Program-made: the position numbers and the translations under genes
In this document: positions 1-12,866 of the stretch, in pieces
Layout of the letters: every line of letters begins with the position of its first letter
Position numbering within the stretch: position 1 is the stretch's first letter
Notes under the pieces: model-generated
The model's input: only the letters and a program-made list of their open reading frames with translations
Told to the model about the DNA's origin: nothing
Database searches by the model: none
Assembly (NCBI GenBank): GCA_035610835.1
Contig: CM069455.1
Location: 36,859,278-36,923,277 of the forward strand
Reading direction: 5' to 3'
Source of the DNA: Ophiura sarsii
Taxonomy: Eukaryota; Echinodermata; Ophiuroidea; Amphilepidida; Ophiuridae
DNA length: 64,000 nucleotides

Positions 1-3000
1 CAAACATGTTTTATACCCGATGAGATCATGGTAATTTGGTGCGATTCTGTGCGACTTGTTTTACCCAGATAACATCAGGGTAATTTGGTCTGAATCTGTG
101 TGACAAACATGTTTTATACCCGATGAGATCATGGCAATTTGGTGCGATTCTGTGCGACTTGTTTTACCCAGATAACATCATGGCAATTTGGTCCGATTCT
201 GTGTGACAAACATGTTTTATACCCGATGAGATCATGGCAATTTGGTCTGAATCTGTGCTACTTGTTTTACCCAGATAACATCATGGCAATTTGGTCTGAA
301 TCTGTGTGACAAACATGTTTTATACCCGATGAGATCATGGCAATTTGGTCTGAATCTGTGCGACTTGTTTTACCCAGATAACATCAGGGTAATTTGGTCT
401 GAATCTGTTAACAAACATGTTTTATACCCGATGAGATCATGGAAATTTGGTGCGATTCTGTGCGACTTGTTTTACCCAGATAACATCATGGCAATTTGGT
501 CTGAATCTGTGTGACAAACATGTTTTATACCCGATGAGATCATGGCAATTTGGTCTGAATCTGTGCGACTTGTTTTACCCAGATAACATCAGGGTAATTT
601 GGTCTGAATCTGTGTGACAAACATGTTATATACCCGATGAGATCATGGCAATTTGGTGCGATTCTGTGCGACTTGTTTTACCCAGATAACATCATGGCAA
701 TTTGGTCTGAATCTGTGTGACAAACATGTTTTATACCCGATGAGATCATGGCAATTTGGTGCGATTCTGTGCGACTTGTTTTACCCAGATAACATCATGG
801 CAATTTGGTCCGATTCTGTGTGACAAACATGTTTTATACCCGATGAGATCATGGCAATTTGGTGCGATTCTGTGTGACTTGTTTTACCCAGATAACATCA
901 TGGCAATTTGGTCTGAATCTGTGTGACAAACATGTTTTATACCCGATGAGATCATGGCAATTTGGTCTGAATCTGTGCTACTTGTTTTACCCAGATAACA
1001 TCATGGCAATTTGGTCTGAATCTGTGTGACAAACATGTTTTATACCCGATGAGATCATGGCAATTTGGTGCGATTCTGTGCGACTTGTTTTACCCAGATA
1101 ACATCAGGGTAATTTGGTCTGAATCTGTGTGACAAACATGTTTTATACCCGATGAGATCATGGCAATTTGGTGCGACTTGTTTTACCCAGATAACATCAT
1201 GGCAATTTGGTCTGAATCTGTGTGACAAACATGTTTTATACCCGATGAGATCATGGCAATTTGGTGCGATTCTGTGCGACTTGTTTTACCTAGATAACAT
1301 CAGGGTAATTTGGTCTGAATCTGTGTGACAAACATGTTTTATACCCGATGAGATCATGGCAATTTGATGCGATTCTGTGTGACTTGTTTTACCCAGATAA
1401 CATCATGGCAATTTGGTCTGAATCTGTGCGACAAACATGTTTTATACCCGATGAGATCATGGCAATTTAGTCTGAATCTGTCCGACTTGTTTTACCCAGA
1501 TAACATCATGGCAATTTGGTCTGAATCTGTGTGACAAAACATGTTTTATACCCGATGAGATCATGGTAATTTGGTGCGATTCTGTGCGACTTGTTTTACC
1601 CAGATAACATCAGGGTAATTTGGTCTGAATCTGTGTGACAAACATGTTTTATACCCGATGAGATCATGGCAATTTGGTGCGATTCTGTGCGACTTGTTTT
1701 ACCCAGATAACATCATGGCAATTTGGTCCGATTCTGTGTGACAAACATGTTTTATACCCGATGAGATCATGGTAATTTGGTCTGAATCTGTGCGACTTGC
1801 TTTACCCAGATAACATCATGGCAATTTGGTCTGAATCTGTGTGACAAACATGTTTTATACCCAATGAGATCATGGTAATTTGGTGCGATTCAGTGCGACT
1901 TGTTTTACCCAGATAACATCAGGGTAATTTGGTCTGAATCTGTGTGACAAACATGTTTTATACCCGATGAGATCATGGCAATTTGGTGCGATTCTGTGCG
2001 ACTTGTTTTACCCAGATAACATCAGGGTAATTTGGTCTGAATCTGTGTGACAAAAATGTTTTATACCCGATAAGATCATGGCAATTTGGTGCGATTCTGT
2101 GCGACTTGTTTTACCCAGATAACATCATGGTAGTTTGGTCTGAATCTGTGTGACAAACATGTTTTATACCCGATGAGATCATGGCAATTTGGTGCGATTC
2201 TGTGCGACTTGTTTTACCCAGATAACATCAGGGTAATTTGGTCTGAATCTGTGTGACAAACATGTTTTATACCCGATGAGATCATGGCAATTTGGTGCGA
2301 TTCTGTGCGACTTGTTTTACCCAGATAACATCAGGGTAATTTGGTCTGAACTGAATCTGTGTGACAACCATGTTTTATACCCGATAAGATCATGGCAATT
2401 TGGTCTGAATCTGTGCGACTTGTTTTACCCAGATAACATCATGGCAATTTGGTCTGAATCTGTGTGACAAACATGTTTTATACCCGATGAGATCATGGCA
2501 ATTTGGTGCGATTCTGTGCGACTTGTTTTACCCAGATAACATCAGAGTAATTTGGTCTGAATCTGTGTGACAAACATGTTTTATACCCGATGAGATAATG
2601 GCAATTTGGTGCGATTCTGTGTGACTTGTTTTACCCAGATAACATCATGGCAAGTTGGTCCGATTCTGAGTGACAAACATGTTTTATACCCGATGAGATC
2701 ATGGCAATTTGGTGCGATTCTGTGTGACTTGTTTTACCCAGATAACATCATGGCAATTTGGTCTGAATCTGTGTGACAAACATGTTTTATACCCGATGAG
2801 ATCATGGCAATTTGGTCTGAATCTGTGCGACTTGTTTTACCCAGATAACATCATGGCAATTTGGTCTGAATCTGTGTGACAAACATGTTTTATACCCGAT
2901 GAGATCATGGCAATTTGGTCTGAATCTGTGCTACTTGTTTTACCCAGATAACATCATGGCAATTTGGTCTGAATCTGTGTGACAAACATGTTTTATACCC

Positions 3001-6000
3001 GATGAGATCATGGCAATTTGGTCTGAATCTGTGCAACTTGTTTTACCCAGATAACATCTGGGTAATTTGGTCTGAATCTGTGTGACAAACATGTTTTATA
3101 CCCGATGAGATCATGGCAATTTGGTGCGATTCTGTGCGACTTGTTTTACCCAGATAACATCATGGCAATTTGGTCTGAATCTGTGTGACAAACATGTTTT
3201 ATACCCGATGAGATCATGGTAATTTGGTGCGATTCTGTGCGACTTGTTTTACCCAGATAACATCAGGGTAATTTGGTCTGAATCTGTGTGACAAACATGT
3301 TTTATACCCGATGAGATCATGGCAATTTGGTGCGATTCTGTGCGACTTGTTTTACCCAGATAACATCATGGCAATTTGGTCCGATTCTGTGTGACAAACA
3401 TGTTTTATACCCGATGAGATCATGGCAATTTGGTGCGATTCTGTGTGACTTGTTTTACCCAGATAACATCAGGGTAATTTGGTCTGAATCTGTGTGACAA
3501 ACATGTTTTATACCCGATGAGATCATGGCAATTTGGTGCGATTCTGTGTGACTTGTTTTACCCAGATAACATCATGGCAATTTGGTCTGAATCTGTGTGA
3601 CAAACATGTTTTATACCCGATGAGATCATAGCAATTTGGTCTGAATCTGTGCGACTTGTTTTACCCAGATAACATCATGGCAATTTGGTCTGAATCTGTG
3701 TGACAAACATGTTTTATACCCGATGAGATCATGGCAATTTGGTTTGAATCTGTGCGACTTGTTTTACCCAGATAACATCAGGGTAATTTGGTCTGAATCT
3801 GTGTGACAAACATGTATTATACCCGATGAGATCATGGCAATTTGGTGCGATTCTGTGCGACTTGTTTTACCCAGATAACATTATGGCAATTTGGTCTGAA
3901 TCTGTGTGACAAACATGTTTCATACCCGATGAGATCATGGCAATTTGGTGCGATTCTGTGCGACTTGTTTTACCCAGATAACATCATGGCAATTTGGTCC
4001 GATTCTGTGTGACAAACATGTTTTATACCCGATGAGATCATGGCAATTTGGTGCGATTCTGTGTGACTTGTTTTACCCAGATAACATCATGGCAATTTGG
4101 TCTGAATCTGTGTGACAAACATGTTTTATACCCGATGAGATCATGGCAATTTGGTCTGAATCTGTGCTACTTGTTTTACCCAGATAACATCATGGCAATT
4201 TGGTCTGAATCTGTGTGACAAACATGTTTTATACCCGATGAGATCATGGCAATTTGGTCTGAATCTGTGCAACTTGTTTTACCCAGATAACATCTGGGTA
4301 ATTTGGTCTGAATCTGTGTGACAAACATGTTTTATACCCGATGAGATCATGGCAATTTGGTGCGATTCTGTGCGACTTGTTTTACCCAGATAACATCATG
4401 GCAATTTGGTCTGAATCTGTGTGACAAACATGTTTTATACCCGATGAGATCATGGTAATTTGGTGCGATTCTGTGCGACTTGTTTTACCCAGATAACATC
4501 AGGGTAATTTGGTCTGAATCTGTGTGACAAACATGTTTTATACCCGATGAGATCATGGCAATTTGGTGCGATTCTGTGCGACTTGTTTTACCCAGATAAC
4601 ATCATGGCAATTTGGTCCGATTCTGTGTGACAAACATGTTTTATACCCGATGAGATCATGGCAATTTGGTCTGAATCTGTGCTACTTGTTTTACCCAGAT
4701 AACATCATGGCAATTTGGTCTGAATCTGTGTGACAAACATGTTTTATACCCGATGAGATCATGGCAATTTGGTCTGAATCTGTGCGACTTGTTTTACCCA
4801 GATAACATCAGGGTAATTTGGTCTGAATCTGTGTGACAAACATGTTTTATACCCGATGAGATCATGGAAATTTGGTGTGATTCTGTGCGACTTGTTTTAC
4901 CCAGATAACATCATGGCAATTTGGTCTGAATCTGTGTGACAAACATGTTTTATACCCGATGAGATCATGGCAATTTGGTCTGAATCTGTGCGACTTGTTT
5001 TACCCAGATAACATCAGGGTAATTTGGTCTGAATCTGTGTGACAAACATGTTATATACCCGATGAGATCATGGCAATTTGGTGCGATTCTGTGCGACTTG
5101 TTTTACCCAGATAACATCATGGCAATTTGGTCTGAATCTGTGTGACAAACATGTTTTATACCCGATGAGATCATGGCAATTTGGTGCGATTCTGTGCGAC
5201 TTGTTTTACCCAGATAACATCATGGCAATTTGGTCCGATTCTGTGTGACAAACATGTTTTATACCCGATGAGATCATGGCAATTTGGTGCGATTCTGTGT
5301 GACTTGTTTTACCCAGATAACATCATGGCAATTTGGTCTGAATCTGTGTGACAAACATGTTTTATACCCGATGAGATCATGGCAATTTGGTCTGAATCTG
5401 TGCTACTTGTTTTACCCAGATAACATCATGGCAATTTGGTCTGAATCTGTGTGACAAACATGTTTTATACCCGATGAGATCATGGCAATTTGGTGCGATT
5501 CTGTGCGACTTGTTTTACCCAGATAACATCAGGGTAATTTGGTCTGAATCTGTGTGACAAACATGTTTTATACCCGATGAGATCATGGCAATTTGGTGCG
5601 ATTCTGTGCGACTTGTTTTACCCAGATAACATCATGGCAATTTGGTCTGAATCTGTGTGACAAACATGTTTTATACCCGATGAGATCATGGCAATTTGGT
5701 CTGAATCTGTGCGACTTGTTTTACCCAGATAACATCAGGGTAATTTGGTCTGAATCTGTGTGACAAACATGTTATATACCCGATGAGATCATGGCAATTT
5801 GGTGCGATTCTGTGCGACTTGTTTTACCCAGATAACATCATGGCAATTTGGTCTGAATCTGTGTGACAAACATGTTTTATACCCGATGAGATCATGGCAA
5901 TTTGGTGCGATTCTGTGCGACTTGTTTTACCCAGATAACATCATGGCAATTTGGTCCGATTCTGTGTGACAAACATGTTTTATACCCGATGAGATCATGG

Positions 6001-7965
6001 CAATTTGGTGCGATTCTGTGCGACTTGTTTTACCCAGATAACATCATGGCAATTTGGTCCGATTCTGTGTGACAAACATGTTTTATACCCGATGAGATCA
6101 TGGCAATTTGGTGCGATTCTGTGTGACTTGTTTTACCCAGATAACATCATGGCAATTTGGTCTGAATCTGTGTGACAAACATGTTTTATACCCGATGAGA
6201 TCATGGCAATTTGGTCTGAATCTGTGCTACTTGTTTTACCCAGATAACATCATGGCAATTTGGTCTGAATCTGTGTGACAAACATGTTTTATACCCGATG
6301 AGATCATGGCAATTTGGTCTGAATCTGTGCGACTTGTTTTACCCAGATAACATCAGGGTAATTTGGTCTGAATCTGTGTGACAAACATGTTTTATACCCG
6401 ATGAGATCATGGCAATTTGGTGCGATTCTGTGCGACTTGTTTTACCCAGATAACATCATGGCAATTTGGTCTGAATCTGTGTGACAAACATGTTTTATAC
6501 CCAATGAGATCATGGTAATTTGGTGCGATTCTGTGCGACTTGTTTTACCCAGATAACATCAGGGTAATTTGGTCTGAATCTGTGTGACAAACATGTTTTA
6601 TACCCGATGAGATCATGGCAATTTGGTGCGATTCTGTGCGACTTGTTTTACCCAGATAACATCAGGGTAATTTGGTCTGAATCTGTGTGACAAACATGTT
6701 TTATACCCGATGAGATCATGGCAATTTGGTGCGATTCTGTGCGACTTGTTTTACCCAGATAACATCATGGCAATTCGGTCTGAATCTGTGTGACAAACAT
6801 GTTTTATACCCGATGAGATCATGGCAATTTGGTCTGAATCTGTGCGACTTGTTTTACCCAGATAACATCATGGCAATTTGGTCTGAATCTGTGTAACAAA
6901 CATGTTTTATACCCGATGAGATCATGGTAATTTGGTGCGATTCTGTGCGACTTGTTTTACCCAGATAACATCAGGGTAATTTGGTCTGAATCTGTGTGAC
7001 AAACATGTTTTATACCCGATGAGATCATGGCAATTTGGTGCGATTCTGTGCGACTTGTTTTACCCAGATAACATCATGGCAATTTGGTCTGAATCTGTGT
7101 GACAAACATGTTTTATACCCGATGAGATCATGGCAATTTGGTGCGATTCTGTGCGACATATTAAGGTAATTTGGTCTGAATCTGTGTGACAAACATGTTT
7201 TATACCCGATGAGATCATGAAAAATTTGGTGCGATTCTGTGCGACTTGTTTTACCCAGATAACATCATGGCAATTTGGTCTGAATCTGTGTGACAAACAT
7301 GTTTTATACCCGATGAGATCATGGCAATTTGGTGCGATTCTGTGCGACTTGTTTTACCCAGATAACATCAGGGTAATTTGGTCTGAATCTGTGTGACAAA
7401 CATGTTTTATACCCGATGAGATCATGGCAATTTGGTGCGATTCTGTGCGACTTGTTTTACCCAGATAACATCAGGGTAATTTGGTCTGAATCTGTGTGAC
7501 AAACATGTTTTATACCCGATGAGATCATGGCAATTTGGTGCGATTCTGTGCGACTTGTTTTACCCAGATAACATCATGGCAATTCGGTCTGAATCTGTGT
7601 GACAAACATGTTTTATACCCGATGAGATCATGGCAATTTGGTCTGAATCTGTGCGACTTGTTTTACCCAGATAACATCATGGCAATTTGGTCTGAATCTG
7701 TGTAACAAACATGTTTTATACCCGATGAGATCATGGTAATTTGGTGCGATTCTGTGCGACTTGTTTTACCCAGATAACATCAGGGTAATTTGGTCTGAAT
7801 CTGTGTGACAAACATGTTTTATACCCGATGAGATCATGGCAATTTGGTGCGATTCTGTGCGACTTGTTTTACCCAGATAACATCATGGCAATTTGGTCTG
7901 AATCTGTGTGACAAACATGTTTTATACCCGATGAGATCATGGCAATTTGGTGCGATTCTGTGCGA
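1..7965. repeat. Satellite array, 103-bp dimeric unit
   Basis: About 77 head-to-tail copies of a 103-bp unit start at the window edge, so the array is truncated on the left. Each unit has two related halves. One is about 54 bp, beginning CAAACATGTTTTATACCCGA. The other is about 49 bp, beginning CTTGTTTTACCCAGATAACA. Both share the block ATCATGGCAATTTGGT followed by GATTCTGTG or GAATCTGTG. Variants recur at multiples of the unit: a TTATATACC variant at 618, 5043 and 5764, and a GTGCAACTTG variant at 3031 and 4267. Short open frames here are by-products: 103 is not a multiple of 3, so the frame shifts with each unit. No CENP-B-like box or gene was recognised. Confidence 0.97.
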
Positions 7966-8905
7966 CATATTAAGGTAATTTGGTCAGAATCTGTGTGACA
8001 TGTTTTATCCTGATGAGATCACGGCAATTTGGTCCGATTCTGTGTGACATGTTTTATACCTGTTGATAACATCAGGGTAATTTGGTCTGGATCTGTGTGA
8101 CATGTTTTATACTCGAATGAGATCATGGCAATTTGGTCCGATTCTGTGTGACATGTATTACCCAGATAACATCAAGGTAATTTGGTCAGAATCTGTGTGA
8201 CATGTTTTATCCTGATGAGATCATGGCAATTTGGTCTGAATCTGTGTGACAAACATGTTTTATACCCGATGAGATCATGGCAATTTGGTGCGATTCTGTG
8301 CGACTTGTTTTACCCAGATAACATCATGGCAATTTGGTCTGAATCTGTGTGACAAACATGTTTTATACCCGATGAGATCATGGCAATTTGGTGCGATTCT
8401 GTGCGACATATTAAGGTAATTTGGTCAGAATCTGTGTGACATGTTTTATCCTGATGAGATCATGGCAATTTGGTCCGATTCTGTGTGACATTTTTTATAC
8501 CTGATGATAACATCAGGGTAATTTGGTCTGGATCTGTGTGACATGTTTTATACTCGAATGAGATCATGGCAATTTGGTCCGATTCTGTGTGACATGTATT
8601 ACCCAGATAACATCAAGGTAATTTGGTCAGAATCTGTGTGACATGTTTTATCCTGATGAGATCATGGCAATTTGGTCCGATTCTGTGTGACATGTTTTAT
8701 ACCTGATGATAACATCAGGGTAATTTGGTCTGGATCTGTGTGACATGTTTTATACTCGAATGAGATCATGGCAATTTGGTCCGATTCTGTGTGACATGTA
8801 TTACCCAGATAACATCAAGGTAATTTGGTCAGAATCTGTGTGACATGTTTTATCCTGATGAGATCATGGTAATTTGGTCCGATTCTGTGCGACATGTTTT
8901 ATACC
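7966..8905. repeat. Diverged edge of the satellite array
   Basis: The same satellite family continues, but the units are about 49-50 bp monomers that differ from the main array. They lack the CAAA of the long half-unit and read GACATGTTTTATCCTGATGA, TACTCGAATGAGATC and GTCTGGATCTGTG. The variant ATCAAGGTAATTTGGTCAGA occurs at 8171, 8612 and 8814, so a roughly 200-bp tetramer is the local higher-order unit. A block of ordinary 103-bp units (about 8236-8400) is embedded. Unique sequence begins after TATACCTGG near 8905. Older, less homogenised units at the edge of a satellite are an expected pattern. Confidence 0.9.
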
Positions 8906-9343
8906 TGGTTCTTTATTCCTTGGCTGAGAAATATTAACCCTAACCCACCCAAATCTCACTCAAAGCGCATAAGTAAACGGTTTTCGATGACATAATCATC
9001 TGAGCATACATAGTGCAATGCAGTGAAGTATAGATCACATAATTTTTTCACTTTTTGACTGACCTCAAACTCCTTGTTTCGATAACATAAAGAGTTTGAT
9101 GCATGCAATGAAGCAAGTTTTCTCGAAGGATACAAATTTAGAGCAGGGGTAGCAATGCATTAACCCTTGATGGGGGTTAATGACCCCTATGAATGAATGT
9201 TCATCCCTCATAATGTGATTTATTGAAAGCTCAGGGGCGAAATTAAACCCCCAACTTTTGGACCTGTAGCCCGCAGTCACTCATGGCAAAAATATCCATT
9301 TTTAGATTCTTCCAATAGTTCCTTTACATGCATGGGAGTGAAA
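8906..9343. other. Unassigned sequence beside the satellite
   Basis: I see no gene, RNA or repeat structure that I can name here. The segment contains TATTAACCCTAACCC near 8932, too short to be a telomere tract. An open frame of 71 codons on the minus strand has no recognisable features. Confidence 0.5.
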
Positions 9344-9386
9344 ATGCAGCCCTGACATGCATTACCTATGCATGTCAGGGCTGCAT
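9344..9386. repeat. Perfect 19-bp hairpin
   Basis: Positions 9344-9362 (ATGCAGCCCTGACATGCAT) and 9368-9386 are exact inverted copies separated by 5 bases (TACCT). It lies directly upstream of a LINE 3' fragment, so it may be an inversion made at the 5' end of that insertion or a separate small foldback. Confidence 0.85.
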
Positions 9387-9655
9387 CTTCCATAGACATT
9401 TTTAAGAAAAATTTGAAAACTCATCTTTTTACGCAGTAGTTATTGTCTATGTAGATAATGGGAGACAATTTTATTGGACTCTTTTATATACTTGTTTATG
9501 CTTTTTAACCATTTTTACACTGCTTTTGTGCTAAATTGCTCTTTTTATTATGTTTTGTGCAATAGCAATGCTGCTACTTTGGTATTTTTAACTTTGTAAA
9601 GCGCCCTGAGACCTTGGTTACGGGCGCTTAATAAGAACTGTTTATTATTATTAAT
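9387..9655 (+). mobile_element. 5'-truncated LINE, 3' end only (CR1/L2-like)
   Basis: The first bases can be read as the end of a LINE reverse transcriptase, ...IDIFKKNLKTHLF, the usual 'F-K-x-x-L-K-T-x-L-F' tail of these proteins. An AT-rich 3' UTR follows, ending in GTAAAGCGCCCTGAGACC and GGGCGCTTAATAAGAAC, then a short ATT repeat. The self-complementary GCGCCC/GGGCGC stem before an ATT tail is typical of CR1/L2-type LINE 3' ends in marine invertebrates. The copy is severely 5'-truncated and cannot be functional. Clade assignment is from motif memory only. Confidence 0.75.
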
Positions 9656-9718
9656 CATTGCTACCCATGCGGAAGAGTGCATCCTTGTTAGCCTCAATAC
9701 GGAACTTAAAATGATTTA

Positions 9719-9930
9719 CTAACCCTTTATCACGCACTTTCGACAGCAGTGCTCCTTTGCTCCTGAACCTGCCCCCTTTGTCACTTTTCCACAGCCGGAA
9801 AAATCATAGATGCCAAGAGCTAGCCTGGCCTTATAAACTGTATCCTCTATGGAAATGCCATCACCAGCTTCTAACAGCTCGTCTACCAGAAGTTGCAGGC
9901 TGGGATTCATATCGGCTGGTGCCTTGGGAC
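9719..9930 (-). pseudogene. Transposase exon fragment, CACTA/Tnp2-like
   Basis: On the minus strand a 3' splice site (TTTCATATAG, ending at 9931) opens into a 69-codon frame that ends in TAG at 9719-9721. It reads GPKAPADMNPSLQLLVDELL..., then ...ALGIYDFSGCGKVT... and ends ...KEHCCRKCVIKG. The G-P-K-x-P, the 'L..LVDEL' block, the D-F before a glycine stretch and the closing C-x2-C resemble the Tnp2/Transposase_21 family of CACTA (EnSpm) transposons. That assignment is from memory of the family pattern. The fragment covers only a small part of such a transposase and the rest is not found nearby, so it is a remnant or one exon of a domesticated gene. A host gene exon cannot be excluded. Confidence 0.45.
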
Positions 9931-9958
9931 CTATATGAAAGCATATACATAAAAACAA

Positions 9959-11284
9959 GATTTAGCACCTGCACAAGCTTGACATTGTATCATCAGAATT
10001 ATGAAGGAAATAATACAAATAAAACATGGAACTTTCAAATATGTGCCTTTACCGGACAAGGTCTTGAGGTCTGTTGTCACTTAGTTTTAGCGCAATAAAG
10101 AGCACTGCGAACATGTGTAACCAAAGAATTTTCAGAGAGCAAATATTTTTCCTTGATCCCTGAAACCTTTTTTTGTTAATGTTTTGGTTATTTTATTTTT
10201 GCAACGCACGTTTGCAGTAATATAGTTGACTAGCACCTTAATTTCTTGTCCACTGGATTTGGCCTGTTTTTCCTCATATTTTGGTCAATTATGTTTTATC
10301 ACTGTCGAGAGGAATAGAATTGAGTACTTTTTGGTCATGAATGGGGAACCGACAATATAAAGTCGACACACCTTCATAGTGAACAACCATGCGTAAGGGA
10401 AATATACCTTTAGAGGAATCAACTTGACTATCTTCTGCTGCAGACGGAAAAGATGTTGATGGTACATCTCTACTGACATCAGATGCAGGCACAGTATCAA
10501 AGTCGTATTACTTGGCAGAAGCACCATTCCTAAACTGACCTCATCATGATCTGTAAAAAAAAAAGAAAAAAAAAGGCAAGACTGATGATAATGAATCAAT
10601 GGCCTTAAAAGTGGGTACAATCCTGAAAAGATACATGAAGCGGTGTATGCAAAAGAAAAAAACTCTCGCTTGGGTCAGCGTTGAATACATATTATGAACG
10701 TACAAAAGCATAATAATAATCATGCCTTCTTCAATCTGTACGGTCTGAAGGAGGCATGGGGGGGGGCAAGGTTGTATGGGAATCGCCTCAATTCGTATGT
10801 CAATTGAAATCAACAAACACCTGAACTGAAACGATCCACCAAGTGAACAACGGCACAGCAATAATGTACATGAGCTCTTTATACTGTTGCGTCACCTCGC
10901 CCCATGAACATCAGCATAACAATCCCACTGTAACATCACATTCTGCAAGTTCCCTGGGTAAAATTTTCGAGTGTGAAAAACTAAATTGGTGGTCAAAATT
11001 TGTGTTGGTGTAGTGTGTTTTAGGCTGTAAAACGATGGAATTTTCAATATTTTTCACTCTTGAGAAAAAAATTGGGTAAAAAATAAAAGTGAATACTTTG
11101 TGGGTGGAGTCAAAAGACCGTCCCATGTGTAAATCTAAAACAAAAGATACAACCGCTCAACTTAGGATGGACACAGTGGAAAGGCTGATATTGATATTTT
11201 AAAATGTATGTACAATGCAACTGGGTGAAGAAAAAAAGAAAATGCATAACAATTACTTGGTAATGAAAACATGGTTTCTAATAA
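9959..11284. other. Unassigned, possible decayed exons on the minus strand
   Basis: No confident gene. On the minus strand, a frame near 10410-10492 (VPASDVSRDVPSTSFPSAA...) ends at a possible 5' splice site, CCTCTAAAG|GTATAT. A pyrimidine tract plus AG precedes ATCATGATGAGG near 10550. These could be upstream exons of the transposase-like fragment at 9719-9930, but stops interrupt the reading and no start codon is evident. A run of nine G lies near 10759-10767. Confidence 0.3.
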
Positions 11285-11618
11285 TTAGTGTCCCTTTTAC
11301 ACACGAAAGATAAGAGACTGCTTCTGAGAACCTGACCCCATCAAAAAGGTAAACTTTGTACAAGTCAGGGGATCTCGCCAGGACATCCTGGATGGAAATG
11401 GTATATATATGGCGCAGTTTGGGCGGCTATGAACGTGTGACACCCCAATACCAACAGAATGCAACAGACAGTAGGCCTACAACCTTAGCCTGCCAAATTC
11501 ACTGCGCCATATACACATCATGCAAGATATTCTTGCAGAGAACCAACTTCCTAAACAAAAGCAATCCCTTTAGTCAAGAAAATAAACAGTGTTACTTGTA
11601 AGATCAAATGGAATTAAT

Positions 11619-12038
11619 TATAGGTCAATAAGTGTGTATATGTGTTGTTTTAAGAAAAATAGACAAATCAATGCATGCGCGCTGATCGATGTTGATGTGT
11701 GAATAATGTTGTGAGCATATCAACATTTGAGTAAGTGCATTGATTTTTGTAATTTTTCTAGAGACGAAACATACGCAGGTATTGACCTAATTCATACACT
11801 GCACTATACACATCAAAATTCACAATTTGAGCATAATTTTGATCTATTTAAAAATGAATAAAAACATGTTAACAAGTTTTCTATCACCTGCAGTGAAAAT
11901 TGGCGAACCAGAAATTCCTGAACAACAATTAAAAACAACGCAAAGCACACACAAAGTGCATTGGACACTTTCAATGCACTCCACGCATTTTAGTTTCTTG
12001 CTGTCTGATTGGTTCGACTCTACTAAGAGTGTATGAAT
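11619..12038 (-). mobile_element. Composite MITE-like element, inverted in copy A
   Basis: The minus strand reads from ATTCATACACTCTTAGTAG (start at 12038) to TTATTGACCTATAAT (11619). Plus-strand copies of the same element lie at 15692-16080 and 18235-18627. The half nearest the TTATTGACCTATAA end is itself an inverted repeat: TAGGTCAATNNNTGYRTATG and RAATTAGACAAATCAATGCA recur on both sides of a short centre. A further partial copy is at 12468-12595. No coding capacity, so it is probably a non-autonomous DNA element of unknown superfamily. Confidence 0.65.
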
Positions 12039-12599
12039 GAGGTTTGTTTGGGGCTCCGGTGACCGATCACACCAAGGATGCGTAGCGCAGAGGAAGGCTG
12101 TAATTTCATTCATAAACACAGGAACAGAAACTGAACACTTTTTAGACATTACATTTAAACCAAACAACGGTGGCAGCGGCTATGACACACAAGCACACAT
12201 CTCTCACAAACTGGTAACATCAGGAGAATGCAGATCAGCACTCCTGCATCAGGCCAAGAATCGCTTAGCAGAAAGTCTTGCATGGTGAGCTGAAAGAGAG
12301 GTTCGCTCTGCTATGTCAATGTTTAAAAAAGAGAGAAGCACAAAACATGGTTACAGCTCTTGGGAATGCAACTCCGGCCATAATAACATGCTACAAGCGT
12401 GAACACAAACTTTGTAGAAAACCTTCTCTTTGTGTGTGATGGCAGCAACGACATTTATGAATTGAAGGTCAATAAATGCGTATGTGTCGAGATAAATTAG
12501 ACAAATAAATGCATGTGCGATGATGTTGATGTGTGAATAATGGCATGACCGGGCAGGAGAGTGCTATTGTGAACATATCAACATTGGCGCATTAGTAAA

Positions 12600-12720
12600 G
12601 CTAGGTTTTTGTGCGTGATCGGGGGAGGGGGAAAAGTACTATTTTTTTACCCGATTCGATCGCGGGACCATCCGCACCCAAGTCTGTCCCTCTACCAACT
12701 GAGCTGAACTGCCAGCCCAC
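12600..12720 (-). repeat. tRNA-derived SINE-like repeat, copy 1
   Basis: The minus strand from about 12718 contains CAGCTCAGTTGGTAGAG, matching a pol III A box, and GCGATCGAATCG, resembling a B box, in a tRNA-like spacing. The remainder (GTACTTTTTCCCCCTCCCCC..., read on the same strand) is low-complexity. A second, partial copy is at 12867-12981. The tRNA part does not fold as a complete tRNA in my reading, so I call it a SINE head and not a gene. Confidence 0.55.
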
Positions 12721-12866
12721 ATATGCCTGCAGTAGGTGACGTCATCGACGCAATGCAGCAGCACGTGCCTGGAGATAGTTTCTGGCAGTTAGATTTAGTG
12801 AGATTCAGTTGGGTTAGGGTTAATCAACCACAAAAAAATTGACATTTATTAACCCTGACCAGTAAC

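Noticed and set aside
329..2467. Open frames in the satellite (MRSWQFG..DLFYPDN and similar)
   Set aside because: They are translations of the 103-bp repeat; the unit length shifts frame each copy, and frames end within two or three units.
8932..8952. Telomere-like TTAACCCTAACCC
   Set aside because: Only about two units and not an array; also a similar GGGTTAGGGTTAA at 12813. Too short to be a telomere or interstitial telomeric tract.
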